The notes beneath the pieces are model-generated. The model saw nothing but the letters and a program-made list of their open reading frames with translations, was not told the origin of the DNA and made no database searches. This document shows, one piece after another, positions 8,290 to 16,832 of a DNA stretch of 64,000 bases. The stretch is from RGIG3528 sp963649295 (lineage in GTDB: Bacteria > Bacillota > Clostridia > Lachnospirales > Lachnospiraceae): positions 29,642 to 93,641 of the forward strand of contig CAVJHK010000002.1 in the NCBI GenBank assembly GCA_963649295.1, written 5' to 3'. Each line of letters begins with the position of its first letter. Positions within the stretch are counted from its first letter, which is position 1. The position numbers and the translations under genes were made by a program.

Positions 8290-10467
8290 ATGAGAATCAA
8301 TAAGAAAATCAATGCTTTCCTGCTTACCGTGGGAGTGATTGTTTCGACGCTCGGAACGTCGTCTGTTTATGCGGCCGATTCCGGAAATTATGTAACGGGC
8401 GATGACTCAAGCCGTCAGCCGGTTCCCGAGTGCTATAACGTAGTCGAAACGGTTTACAACATAGGAACCTTTGAGGATCCGAATCCCAATGCACGTAAAA
8501 AGACTTCGGTATTTAAGGCACCGAAGGACCTGTTTGTTGACGACAACGACTATGTATATGTTGTGGATTCCGGAAACAATCGTATAATAAAATTTGACGA
8601 TACTCTTACAACGGTGGGTGTTTATTACGGGCCCGAAGACGGACTCAGTGCTCCTGAAGGAATATTTGTAGATTCCGACGGTGACATGTATGTTGCGGAT
8701 ACGGGAAACAAGCGTATTGTGCATATGGATTCGGAAGGAAACGTAATCGAAATATTCACAAATCCCGAAAGTGAGCTGGAAACCGGCGAATCTTTTACAC
8801 CGTCAAAAATAATCGTAAACGATACAGGTTATATCTACGTTGTTCGCGGTGAAAATATTATGGCAATCGACGGAAACGGAACCTTCCGCGGATATTACGG
8901 TCAGACAAACATAGGCTACAGCCTTTCGGAAGTATTGATGCGTATGTTTGCGTCAGATCAGCAAAAACTGTTCGCCACAAAACGTCTTGCCTCGTCTTAT
9001 GTGAATCTCACATATGGTGACGACGGAATGATTTATGCGACATCAATGGACAGAGACGAGGGCGAAATTAAAAAGCTAAACTCCGTCGGAACAAATATTT
9101 ACAGAAAATATAAGACTGTCAGCAGTTCGTTCACAAACCCGATTACGGCATGGTTCAAATCCACATTCAAATCGGTTGTTGCGGGTCAGTCATTCAAATT
9201 CGGTGAATATTTTAATGACAACAACGAATATATCGAGCCTGAGTTTTCGGATATTTGTGTGGACAGTGACGGCATAGTCACTGTTGTCGAAAGACTTAAC
9301 GGAAAAGTCTACCAATACGACCAGGACGGCAGAATGCTTGTTGCATTCGGCGGACTCGGCGAAAAGAAGGGACTTTTTACAAAGCCGTCCGCAATAGATG
9401 TAGATAGCAAGGGCAACATTTATATACTTGATCAGATTGCAGCAAATATTCAGGTTTTTGAGCCTACCGAATTCATAAAGATGATCCATGAGGCAACATC
9501 AACCTACAATAACGGTGATTACGGGGCATCCTACGAGCTTTGGAGACAGGTGCTTGCAACGGACGAAAACTATGACCTTGCGCATGTAGGTATCGCAAAG
9601 GCTTATTATAAGCAGGGCATGTACAAGGAAGCGATGGAAGAGTCGGAGATAGTCGGTGACCGCGATACATATACATCGGCATTTGACGAATATAAATATG
9701 AAGTGCTTCGTGCTCATTTCCTCCCGATAATGCTTCTCGCTCTGTTCATCATTGTTGCTGTTGTATTTTTAATAAAGCTTTTTGCAAAGCATGCCAATAT
9801 AGGATATTGGAAGTTCTTACGCGAAAAGAACAAGCATATGACGATTCCGTCCGGAATCATGTATTCGTTCAACACGATTATCCATCCTTTTGATGCATAC
9901 GAAGGAATAAAAAATAACCGTGAACGCATAAACATGGCTGTTCCGTTTATATTGCTCGGAGTTGCCTATGTTGTGAGAATTGCATACCTTTACATTGTGC
10001 ATTTCCCGCTTGCATCCATAGAAGTTGACCAGATAAATCCCTGGATCGAGCTTGTAAAACTCTTAATAGTACCGCTTTCCTGGGTACCGGCGTCCTTCAT
10101 GGCAACAAGTATTTCGGGCGGTGAAAGTAAGATGAGAGAGATAATGTTTGCATCGGCATCTTCTCTTACGCCTTACATACTTATAATGACGCCTTTAATG
10201 TTTTTATCAAACATCATGTCAAAAACGCAGCAGTCGTGGTTTGGTATATTTGAAGTACTTGCGACGGTCGGAATGATCTGGCTTATGTTTGCGGCAATGA
10301 TGTCACTCAACAATTATACGTTCGGAAAGACAATCGGAATGATGTTTATGTCCGCTTTCCTGATGCTTGTATTGTGGCTTGTAATACTTCTTTGCTACGT
10401 ACTTACCGGCAGAATGATTCAATTCTTTATCCAATTATTTGAAGAATTCCGTCTAAACTTCCTGTAA
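8290..10467 (+). CDS. NHL-repeat / TPR / Yip1-domain membrane protein
   Basis: 725 residues in three parts. A signal peptide (cleavage near VYAAD) leads into NHL beta-propeller repeats at about 60-395, visible as recurring units such as PKDLFVDDNDYVYVVDSGNN, PEGIFVDSDGDMYVADTGNK and PSAIDVDSKGNIYILDQ. A short TPR-like stretch (about 400-450) is followed by a membrane segment at about 476-498 and a Yip1-like multi-pass domain to the C-terminus (about five segments). The layout implies an external sensor or scaffold domain tied to a membrane domain. No enzymatic motif is visible. It lies 10 bp after the permease and between two permease pairs, so a role in assembly or gating of these transporters is plausible, but this is inference. 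Confidence 0.8.
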   Translation: MRINKKINAFLLTVGVIVSTLGTSSVYAADSGNYVTGDDSSRQPVPECYNVVETVYNIGTFEDPNPNARKKTSVFKAPKDLFVDDNDYVYVVDSGNNRIIKFDDTLTTVGVYYGPEDGLSAPEGIFVDSDGDMYVADTGNKRIVHMDSEGNVIEIFTNPESELETGESFTPSKIIVNDTGYIYVVRGENIMAIDGNGTFRGYYGQTNIGYSLSEVLMRMFASDQQKLFATKRLASSYVNLTYGDDGMIYATSMDRDEGEIKKLNSVGTNIYRKYKTVSSSFTNPITAWFKSTFKSVVAGQSFKFGEYFNDNNEYIEPEFSDICVDSDGIVTVVERLNGKVYQYDQDGRMLVAFGGLGEKKGLFTKPSAIDVDSKGNIYILDQIAANIQVFEPTEFIKMIHEATSTYNNGDYGASYELWRQVLATDENYDLAHVGIAKAYYKQGMYKEAMEESEIVGDRDTYTSAFDEYKYEVLRAHFLPIMLLALFIIVAVVFLIKLFAKHANIGYWKFLREKNKHMTIPSGIMYSFNTIIHPFDAYEGIKNNRERINMAVPFILLGVAYVVRIAYLYIVHFPLASIEVDQINPWIELVKLLIVPLSWVPASFMATSISGGESKMREIMFASASSLTPYILIMTPLMFLSNIMSKTQQSWFGIFEVLATVGMIWLMFAAMMSLNNYTFGKTIGMMFMSAFLMLVLWLVILLCYVLTGRMIQFFIQLFEEFRLNFL

Positions 10468-10500
10468 AAAGAACAGACTGAAAGGAGAAAATTAAGCTTT

Positions 10501-12918
10501 ATGTTTAAGAACATATTAAATAAATGTGCAGCTTTCTTTAAATCTGTTCCGAGCGGGATCGTAAACTTTTTTAAAGCTGTTCCGGAAAAGACAAAAAGAT
10601 GGTGGAAAGGCGAGGTCATTACGATAAAGCGCAAAACTGCCGATCTTCCGAACAGAATGAAGCTTTGGGCAAAGAGTAAAATCGGCACAATCATTGTCTT
10701 TGCGCTTGTGATTATATTTGTGATTGTGGGATATTTTAGCATTCAAAGGGCAAAGAGCAACGCAATCACTTATTCAAAGGATTATGAAGCACCGGAAGCA
10801 ACTGTTTCCTTGCAGGCTGACGGCGAATACAAGATAATCGCAAAGAATGAATATCTTGAGCTCCTGTTCTGTGAAGAAAAGGGCGCAATTCAAATTAAAA
10901 ATCTCGAAAACGGATCTCTTTGGAAGAGCATTGCGGACGAAGAGGTTTATCCGTCAAAGGGCGTAAACAAGCAATGGGTTGCATATATGAGATCGCCCAT
11001 ATGCATTTCCTACAACGATTTAAAGAAGCGTGATTCAGGTGTCAAAAAGGTTTATGCGGGCAAGGACTGCGGATATCTCGACATCGAATATATCGATAAC
11101 GGTGTTGCGGTAACATACGGATTTCTTGCTCCCGGCATTTATGTCACGGTTGAATATACGATTGACGGCGATGAGCTTGTGGTAAGAGTTCCTTACGAAA
11201 AGATTAGGGAAGACTGGAAATATGCGGTTACGACAATAGAAGTGATGCCCTTCCTCGGTGCATGCGACAATTCAAACGACGGATATATCTTTTATCCTGA
11301 CGGCTCGGGTGCAATCACATGCTTTGACAGAGTGGGAGAGCGAAGCTCAAACGTAAAAATAGCATATTATTATACATATTCACATAAGACCGTTTCCCTT
11401 GAAAATTTTGAAGAGGATATGGCAAACAGATATGCGGCATCTCTTCCCGTATACGGAATAAAGAACGGTGACAATGCGCTTTTTGCTTATGCTGCGGAAG
11501 GTGCTGCCGCAACGGGACTTGCGGTTTATCCGTCGGGATACGTGCTGAGTCTTAACCACCTGGGATTTGAAGTATATGTTAGAAATGTATTCAACGTAAA
11601 TATGTACAATATGTCGGGTGATGACGGAGCGGCACAGACGGGCGGCGTTGTACAGCGTGTCGACACAAAGCTTATAGAAGAAGACAAGGTTATAAGATAT
11701 GCTTTCTTGTCGGGGGACAAAGCAAATTATTCCGGCATGGCGGATACTTACAGAGAGTATCTCATCGAAAACGGGCTTTTAAATTATAATATTGACAAAG
11801 ATTCAGAATATTCGCTCGCCTTAAAGCTCCTTATGGGAACAAAGAAAAGCGGAATCATCTTTGACGAATATGTAAAGATGACGGGCTTTGACGATGTATC
11901 GACGATACTTGATTATCTTTCCTCAAACGGCATAACGAATACGGAAGTCGTGCTTGATTCGTGGAGCAAATCCGAAACCGATTATTGGAGCCCAAAGTAC
12001 AGACTCGGAGGAAAGACGGGACTTAAAAATCTCGGAAAATATATTCTTGAAAACAATAATGCAAATGTTTACCTCGAAACAACATTTGCCGAATGTACGT
12101 CGGACACGAAAGGAATAGATCTTGACGAAGACGTTGTTTATGACGGACTTGACACGGAAGTTTCGGAAACATCGATGAAGGGCTTTTCGACATATCTTGT
12201 GAATCCTTATACGATGCTTACGAGAAACAATTCATTCCTTAAAAAGCTTTCGGGTTATGACGGAATAAGTGTTGCATATTCGAAGCTTGCAAGATATGCA
12301 TATCCGGACTATAACGAATATCATACCTATACGGCAAACGAAACGGTATCGGAGATCAGAAATCTTCTTTCAAATACCGAATCTGACGGACGAAAGATAG
12401 CTCTTTCAGGTGCAAACCAATATGTTTATACATATGCGGATTTCCTTTATGAGCTTAGGGAAGAGTCTTACGGACTTGCGATAACCGACTATTCGGTACC
12501 TTTTGTGCAAATGGTAATTTCGGGATGCATCCCGTATGCGACCGAGGGAGCGGGAAACCTTTCCTACGACATTGATTTGCAAAAGCTCAAATGGATCGAA
12601 TACGGTTCGATGCCTTACTTCTATCTGACATACGAATCGGCGCTCAATCTTCGCGATACCGAAGACGATACACTTTTCAGTTCCACATGGTCAGACTGGG
12701 ATACGGTTGTTATAGATACTTACAATGAATTTAAAGAAAATTTCGGAAGCACATACGGCGTTCAGATGGTTGAACATACGATAATTTCCGATGATCTTGT
12801 GAGAGTGAAATACGAAAACGGTCTTACCGTTTATGTAAATTACGATACTGTTGACAAGACGGCAGACGGAATCACAATCCCCGCAAAAGACTATGTTGTT
12901 ACGGGAGGCAATAATTAA
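10501..12918 (+). CDS. Membrane-anchored DUF5696-type protein, possible glycosidase
   Basis: 805 residues. The N-terminal 60 residues are basic and cytoplasmic, then comes one membrane segment (about 60-82), and the rest should lie outside the cell. The extracytoplasmic part reads like a glycoside hydrolase fold: a beta-rich domain (about 100-400), a central region with barrel-like strand motifs (TEVVLDSWSKSE, NVYLETTFAEC, DYSVPFVQMVISG), and a C-terminal beta-sandwich (RVKYENGLTVYVNYD). I recognise it as the DUF5696 type that accompanies Yip1/NHL proteins and CUT1 permeases; no activity is established. Conserved acidic residues could be catalytic. The ribosome site AAAGGAG is 13 bases from the ATG, rather far. 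The stop overlaps the next start (TAATG). Confidence 0.75.
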   Translation: MFKNILNKCAAFFKSVPSGIVNFFKAVPEKTKRWWKGEVITIKRKTADLPNRMKLWAKSKIGTIIVFALVIIFVIVGYFSIQRAKSNAITYSKDYEAPEATVSLQADGEYKIIAKNEYLELLFCEEKGAIQIKNLENGSLWKSIADEEVYPSKGVNKQWVAYMRSPICISYNDLKKRDSGVKKVYAGKDCGYLDIEYIDNGVAVTYGFLAPGIYVTVEYTIDGDELVVRVPYEKIREDWKYAVTTIEVMPFLGACDNSNDGYIFYPDGSGAITCFDRVGERSSNVKIAYYYTYSHKTVSLENFEEDMANRYAASLPVYGIKNGDNALFAYAAEGAAATGLAVYPSGYVLSLNHLGFEVYVRNVFNVNMYNMSGDDGAAQTGGVVQRVDTKLIEEDKVIRYAFLSGDKANYSGMADTYREYLIENGLLNYNIDKDSEYSLALKLLMGTKKSGIIFDEYVKMTGFDDVSTILDYLSSNGITNTEVVLDSWSKSETDYWSPKYRLGGKTGLKNLGKYILENNNANVYLETTFAECTSDTKGIDLDEDVVYDGLDTEVSETSMKGFSTYLVNPYTMLTRNNSFLKKLSGYDGISVAYSKLARYAYPDYNEYHTYTANETVSEIRNLLSNTESDGRKIALSGANQYVYTYADFLYELREESYGLAITDYSVPFVQMVISGCIPYATEGAGNLSYDIDLQKLKWIEYGSMPYFYLTYESALNLRDTEDDTLFSSTWSDWDTVVIDTYNEFKENFGSTYGVQMVEHTIISDDLVRVKYENGLTVYVNYDTVDKTADGITIPAKDYVVTGGNN

Positions 12919-13871
12919 TGAAAAGACCAAAAAAATTTAAAATGACACTTGAAAAGAGAAATCAGTTAAAAGGTCTCGTGTTTGTCCTTCCGTTTATTTT
13001 GGGCGCGGCGGCATTCTTCATTTATCCCATATTTTTCTCGCTTCGCATAAGCTTTGCGTCGGGAGTGCAAATCGTGGGAATGAAGCTTTCGGGTTGGACG
13101 CTCGACTCCTACAAGCGGGCATTCATCGTTGATACGGAATTTTTGCCCGAATTTAAGGATACGGTAATATTTACGCTTACAAAATTCCCCTTAACGATTC
13201 TCCTTTCACTTATTATTGCAATACTTTTAAACAAGGACATAAAGGGAAGAGGACTTTTCAGAGTAATATTCTTTATTCCGTTCCTTTTGGGGTCGGGTGA
13301 AGTAATGCAGCAGATACTGAACCAGGGTGTTGATAAGGCGGTCCTTAATATCAACGACGGACGAATAATTCCGTACAACATCTTAATGTATTTCGGAGCA
13401 ACAATACTCGATACCGTGCATACGGTGTTCGGACAGCTGGTTTCGATACTTTGGGAGAGCGGAGTGCAGATACTTTTGTTCCTCGCCGGTCTCCAAAGCA
13501 TTTCGCCTTCTCTTTATGAAGCCGCAAAGATTGACGGTGCAACCGAATGGGAAATCTTCTGGAAGGTTACGATTCCGATGATTTCGCCGATGATGCTCTT
13601 AAATATCGTTTATACGCTTGTAGATTCGTTCACAAGCAGAAACAATACACTGCTCAGCTACATCAGAACGTACGGCTTTGCAAATGCGGAATTCTCGTAT
13701 GCGGCGGCGCTTGCTTGGATTTACTTCGCATTCATCGGACTTGTTGTTGCGATAGTGTTCGGCATAATGAAGAAATACATACATACCAACGAAATCGAGG
13801 AGGTAAAAAAGCGTGAGCACAAGCACAGAATCATTACGATTGAAAAAGCGCCCAGACGCACTTTTGAATAA
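12918..13871 (+). CDS. Carbohydrate ABC transporter permease (MalF/UgpA type), second system
   Basis: 317 residues, six predicted membrane segments. EAA loop EAAKIDGATEWEIFWKVTIP. The ATG shares one base with the preceding stop codon, and GGGAGG upstream supports the start. It begins a second permease pair inside the same operon. Its sequence differs clearly from the 6438 permease, so this is not a recent duplication. Confidence 0.9.
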   Translation: MKRPKKFKMTLEKRNQLKGLVFVLPFILGAAAFFIYPIFFSLRISFASGVQIVGMKLSGWTLDSYKRAFIVDTEFLPEFKDTVIFTLTKFPLTILLSLIIAILLNKDIKGRGLFRVIFFIPFLLGSGEVMQQILNQGVDKAVLNINDGRIIPYNILMYFGATILDTVHTVFGQLVSILWESGVQILLFLAGLQSISPSLYEAAKIDGATEWEIFWKVTIPMISPMMLLNIVYTLVDSFTSRNNTLLSYIRTYGFANAEFSYAAALAWIYFAFIGLVVAIVFGIMKKYIHTNEIEEVKKREHKHRIITIEKAPRRTFE

Positions 13872-14844
13872 TTTAAAGCTCCGTGCGCGTCTCTTTAAAC
13901 GCAAATACGGATCCTTCTCGGGAGTCAAGCAATTATTTTTTAAGATTGTGATGTATTTGCTCATCATCGGACTTGCATTTGTATTTATTTATCCCTTTCT
14001 TTACATGATCGTAAACTCGGGAATGTCAAATGCGGACCTGAGCAGCACCACGGTTAAATGGATTCCTACGGAATTCAAATTTGAAAACTATTCGATAGCG
14101 CTTGACCTTATAAACGGAAAAACTTATGCAATCAATTCTGCAAAGGTCACGATTATCGCAACAATCGGACATGTAATAGTCTGTTCCTTTATCGGATATG
14201 GTTTTGCAAGATATAATTTTCCCTTTAAGAAATTTTTGTTTATGCTTGTTATACTTGCATTTATTGTTCCGACACAGACGATTATCATTCCGTCATACCT
14301 TACCTATTCGAACATAAGAATGCCTGACGGCTCAAACTGGATAAATACTTATTATCCGCTTCTTGTGCCTACATTTTTCGGATTCGGTCTGCGAGGCGCG
14401 CTCTACATATTCCTTTTCAGACAGTTTTATTTAACAGTTCCGAAAAGCCTTGAGGAAGCGGCACGAATCGACGGATGCGGATTTTTAAAGACCTATTGGA
14501 AGATAGTTTTTCCGCTTGCAAAATCAACTCTTGTTGTTGCAGTTGTTCTTTCGGTTGTATGGCACTGGAATGATTCGTATGAGCCGGGAATTTATGTTAC
14601 GAGCCCGTCCCTTCAGTTTTTGCCTCCGCGTATCAAAGCGATCATAGCAGCAGCAAACGCACTTCCCGACGAACAGCAGGAAATGCTTCGTCAGCTTGGT
14701 CTTTCGGACGGTGAAGATACCTTAAACGATGCCGTAGTAATGGCAGGCGCAACAATCATTTCCGCTCCCGTACTTATCTTCTTTGCTTTTGCGCAGAGTC
14801 AGTTTATGCAAGGCATCGAAAGATCCGGTATTACGGGTGAATAA
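13813..14844 (+). CDS. Carbohydrate ABC transporter permease (MalG/UgpE type), second system
   Basis: 343 residues with a cytoplasmic N-terminal extension of about 50 residues, six membrane segments and the loop EAARIDGCGFLKTYWKIVFP followed by WHWNDSYEPGIY. I chose the GTG at 13813 because GAGGAGGT sits eight bases upstream; this makes the gene overlap its predecessor by 59 bp. The C-terminal region has an extra segment around residues 268-305 (PPRIKAIIAAANALPDEQQE) that is longer than in the 7413 permease. Confidence 0.88.
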   Translation: MSTSTESLRLKKRPDALLNNLKLRARLFKRKYGSFSGVKQLFFKIVMYLLIIGLAFVFIYPFLYMIVNSGMSNADLSSTTVKWIPTEFKFENYSIALDLINGKTYAINSAKVTIIATIGHVIVCSFIGYGFARYNFPFKKFLFMLVILAFIVPTQTIIIPSYLTYSNIRMPDGSNWINTYYPLLVPTFFGFGLRGALYIFLFRQFYLTVPKSLEEAARIDGCGFLKTYWKIVFPLAKSTLVVAVVLSVVWHWNDSYEPGIYVTSPSLQFLPPRIKAIIAAANALPDEQQEMLRQLGLSDGEDTLNDAVVMAGATIISAPVLIFFAFAQSQFMQGIERSGITGE

Positions 14845-14910
14845 AATTTCCGGAAGTAAATCGGAGCTTCCTAAAATTAAAAAATCAATTTCCGATAAGG
14901 TACATACTTT

Positions 14911-14941
14911 TTGATAGTAACGCATAGTGCGTTATTATAAA
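14911..14941 (+). promoter_or_regulatory. Promoter with a 17-bp palindromic operator before the binding lipoprotein gene
   Basis: TAACGCA (14918-14924), TAG, TGCGTTA (14928-14934) is a perfect 7-bp palindrome with a 3-bp centre. It sits between TTGATA (14911-14916) and TATAAA (14936-14941), a 19-nt spacing. A repressor bound there would block this internal promoter. A single matching half site TAACGCA occurs at 3357-3363 upstream of the cassette. The binding protein gene could thus be expressed independently of the permeases. Confidence 0.45.
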
Positions 14942-14969
14942 TTATTCTTTATGAATGGAGGAAAGAATT

Positions 14970-16634
14970 ATGAAGAAATTTCACAGAGTTTTGTCTGTTG
15001 TTCTTGCAGCTTCAATGGTTATGAGCCTTGCGGCATGCGGAAACAAGACAGAAAACAATGCGGAGCCGACAAATGCGGCAACACCTACAAAGGCAGCTGC
15101 AACCAAGGCACCCGACGCAACGGCAACGCCTACACCCACACCCACGCTTGCGCCTCTTAAGATTACGGTTTCTCTTCCGTCCGACGAAGAGCACTTGGAA
15201 GCAAACCCTCTTTATGATGAGATGGTTGCTACAATCAACGAGTACACAAACATGGATATCACATGGGACTGGCAGGCAAGTGCAACCTATTATGATTCCG
15301 AGCACCTTGGACTTAAGCTCACAACAGGCGACGTTGCCGACGTACTTGTAGTAGGTACCGATACAACATTCTATACGGCAGCAAAGGAAGGACTTTTCTG
15401 GGATCTTGCACCTTATATCGACGATTATGATAACCTTGCAACAATTCCCGAGGCATTCCGCGCATATGTATCGTCAAACGGCGCAATGTACGGCATTCCC
15501 CGTTCGAGAACGCTTGCACGTAACGGTCTCGGATATCGTCTTGACTGGCTCAACAACTTGGGTCTTGAAGAGCCCACAACATGGGATGCTTTCCACAATA
15601 TGCTTTATGCTTTCACCTACAACGATCCCGACGGAAACGGTATCGATGATACGGTTGGTCTCGGACTTGACTCATGGGATGGCGTATGGAACATCATGAT
15701 GCTTTGGTTCGGAGTTCCGAATGAGTGGGGCATCGATTCAAACGGAGACCTTGTTTACAAGGTTCAGACCGCTGAATACAAGACAGCTCTTAAGGCTTTC
15801 AGAGAGCTTTATTCGGAAGGTGTCATCAATAACGGTTCAAACGGAATCACAGATTTCAGAGAAGTAAGTGCCGGCGGCGCAAGAAAAACACTTCTTTATA
15901 AACAGCTTGCAGGCTGCGGCGTACAGGTTCTTGATGACCAGAGAAAGGTTCAGACATATTTCCAGGATCAGGGTATCACAACGGAAGACGAAATCATTTA
16001 CACACTTCAGGGTTATGTTGACACGGGTCTCGGCGCATTCTGTATGCCTCAGCTCGGCGGCAACAATATGCTTGCAATTTCGACCGTAAATATCAAGACG
16101 GAAGAACAGCTTCGTCAGGTTCTTCAATTCGTTAACGATCTTAATGACGGTACTATGCTTAACCTCATCGATTACGGTATCGAGGGAAGATCCTATTATG
16201 TAGATTCTGAAACAGGATATGCGGTTGCATACACCGGTGATGAGCTCACAACAGCACTTGACGGCAATTCCGGTTCCTATAATTATGGTTTCAACCAGGT
16301 ACTTGCTTATTTCACGGCTGACGAGAATGCACGTCCCGCAACAAAGGAAACAGGTACGACACCTATTACCGCTCTTGAGCAGCAGCTTTATGCCGAAGAC
16401 ATTCAATATCTTGTTACAAACTATGGTTTGTCATATCAGTCTTCAACGGAAATCTATCAGAATTCAGAAGTAAAGGCAGCGCTTGACACAATTATTAAAG
16501 ATGCTCAGCTTGCTTATATCGTAGGCGAACTTGACGATGCCGGACTTGATGCGGCAATCGAGCAATGGGCAAAGGCAGGCGGCACAGAGTGGACAACTCA
16601 GATGAACGCTCTTTACCATGCGGCTAAGAAGTGA
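14970..16634 (+). CDS. Lipoprotein solute-binding protein of a CUT1 sugar transporter
   Basis: 554 residues. Signal peptide with lipobox LAAC (Cys near residue 24), then a Thr/Pro/Ala-rich linker (about 30-60) of the kind that spaces lipoproteins from the membrane. The binding domain contains a calcium-site-like loop beginning at D219 (DPDGNGIDD), shared with LplA/YtcQ-type binding proteins. The start is the second ATG: the first one at 14955 overlaps the ribosome site GGAGGAAAG. Codon use (AAG, ATC, GCT-rich) suggests high expression. It probably serves the 12918/13813 permease pair. A strong terminator follows. Confidence 0.88.
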   Translation: MKKFHRVLSVVLAASMVMSLAACGNKTENNAEPTNAATPTKAAATKAPDATATPTPTPTLAPLKITVSLPSDEEHLEANPLYDEMVATINEYTNMDITWDWQASATYYDSEHLGLKLTTGDVADVLVVGTDTTFYTAAKEGLFWDLAPYIDDYDNLATIPEAFRAYVSSNGAMYGIPRSRTLARNGLGYRLDWLNNLGLEEPTTWDAFHNMLYAFTYNDPDGNGIDDTVGLGLDSWDGVWNIMMLWFGVPNEWGIDSNGDLVYKVQTAEYKTALKAFRELYSEGVINNGSNGITDFREVSAGGARKTLLYKQLAGCGVQVLDDQRKVQTYFQDQGITTEDEIIYTLQGYVDTGLGAFCMPQLGGNNMLAISTVNIKTEEQLRQVLQFVNDLNDGTMLNLIDYGIEGRSYYVDSETGYAVAYTGDELTTALDGNSGSYNYGFNQVLAYFTADENARPATKETGTTPITALEQQLYAEDIQYLVTNYGLSYQSSTEIYQNSEVKAALDTIIKDAQLAYIVGELDDAGLDAAIEQWAKAGGTEWTTQMNALYHAAKK

Positions 16635-16724
16635 TTTAAGCTTAAATAAAAGCTTACTTTTAAGAAATATTTAAAATCTCGGCATAATCTTTAAATAAAT
16701 GCCGATATCTAACAAAAACACTTG

Positions 16725-16760
16725 GACCATGCGGGCTATCATGGCTTGCATGGTCTTTTT
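16725..16760 (+). terminator. Rho-independent terminator ending the transporter cassette
   Basis: GACCATGC (16725-16732) pairs with GCATGGTC (16748-16755), extended inward by further pairs, and is followed by five T (16756-16760). It lies between the binding lipoprotein and the PL11 lyase. Confidence 0.75.
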
Positions 16761-16832
16761 AAAAAAAATCAGAAAAAAGACCGGAGTAAAGACAAGAATT
16801 TAGCGATAAGTTATCCGGCAAAAGGGAAAATT

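Noticed and set aside
16722..16832. N-terminal extension of the PL11 lyase
   Set aside because: It runs through a clear terminator hairpin and its residues show no family similarity; the ATG at 16833 has its own purine-rich site.
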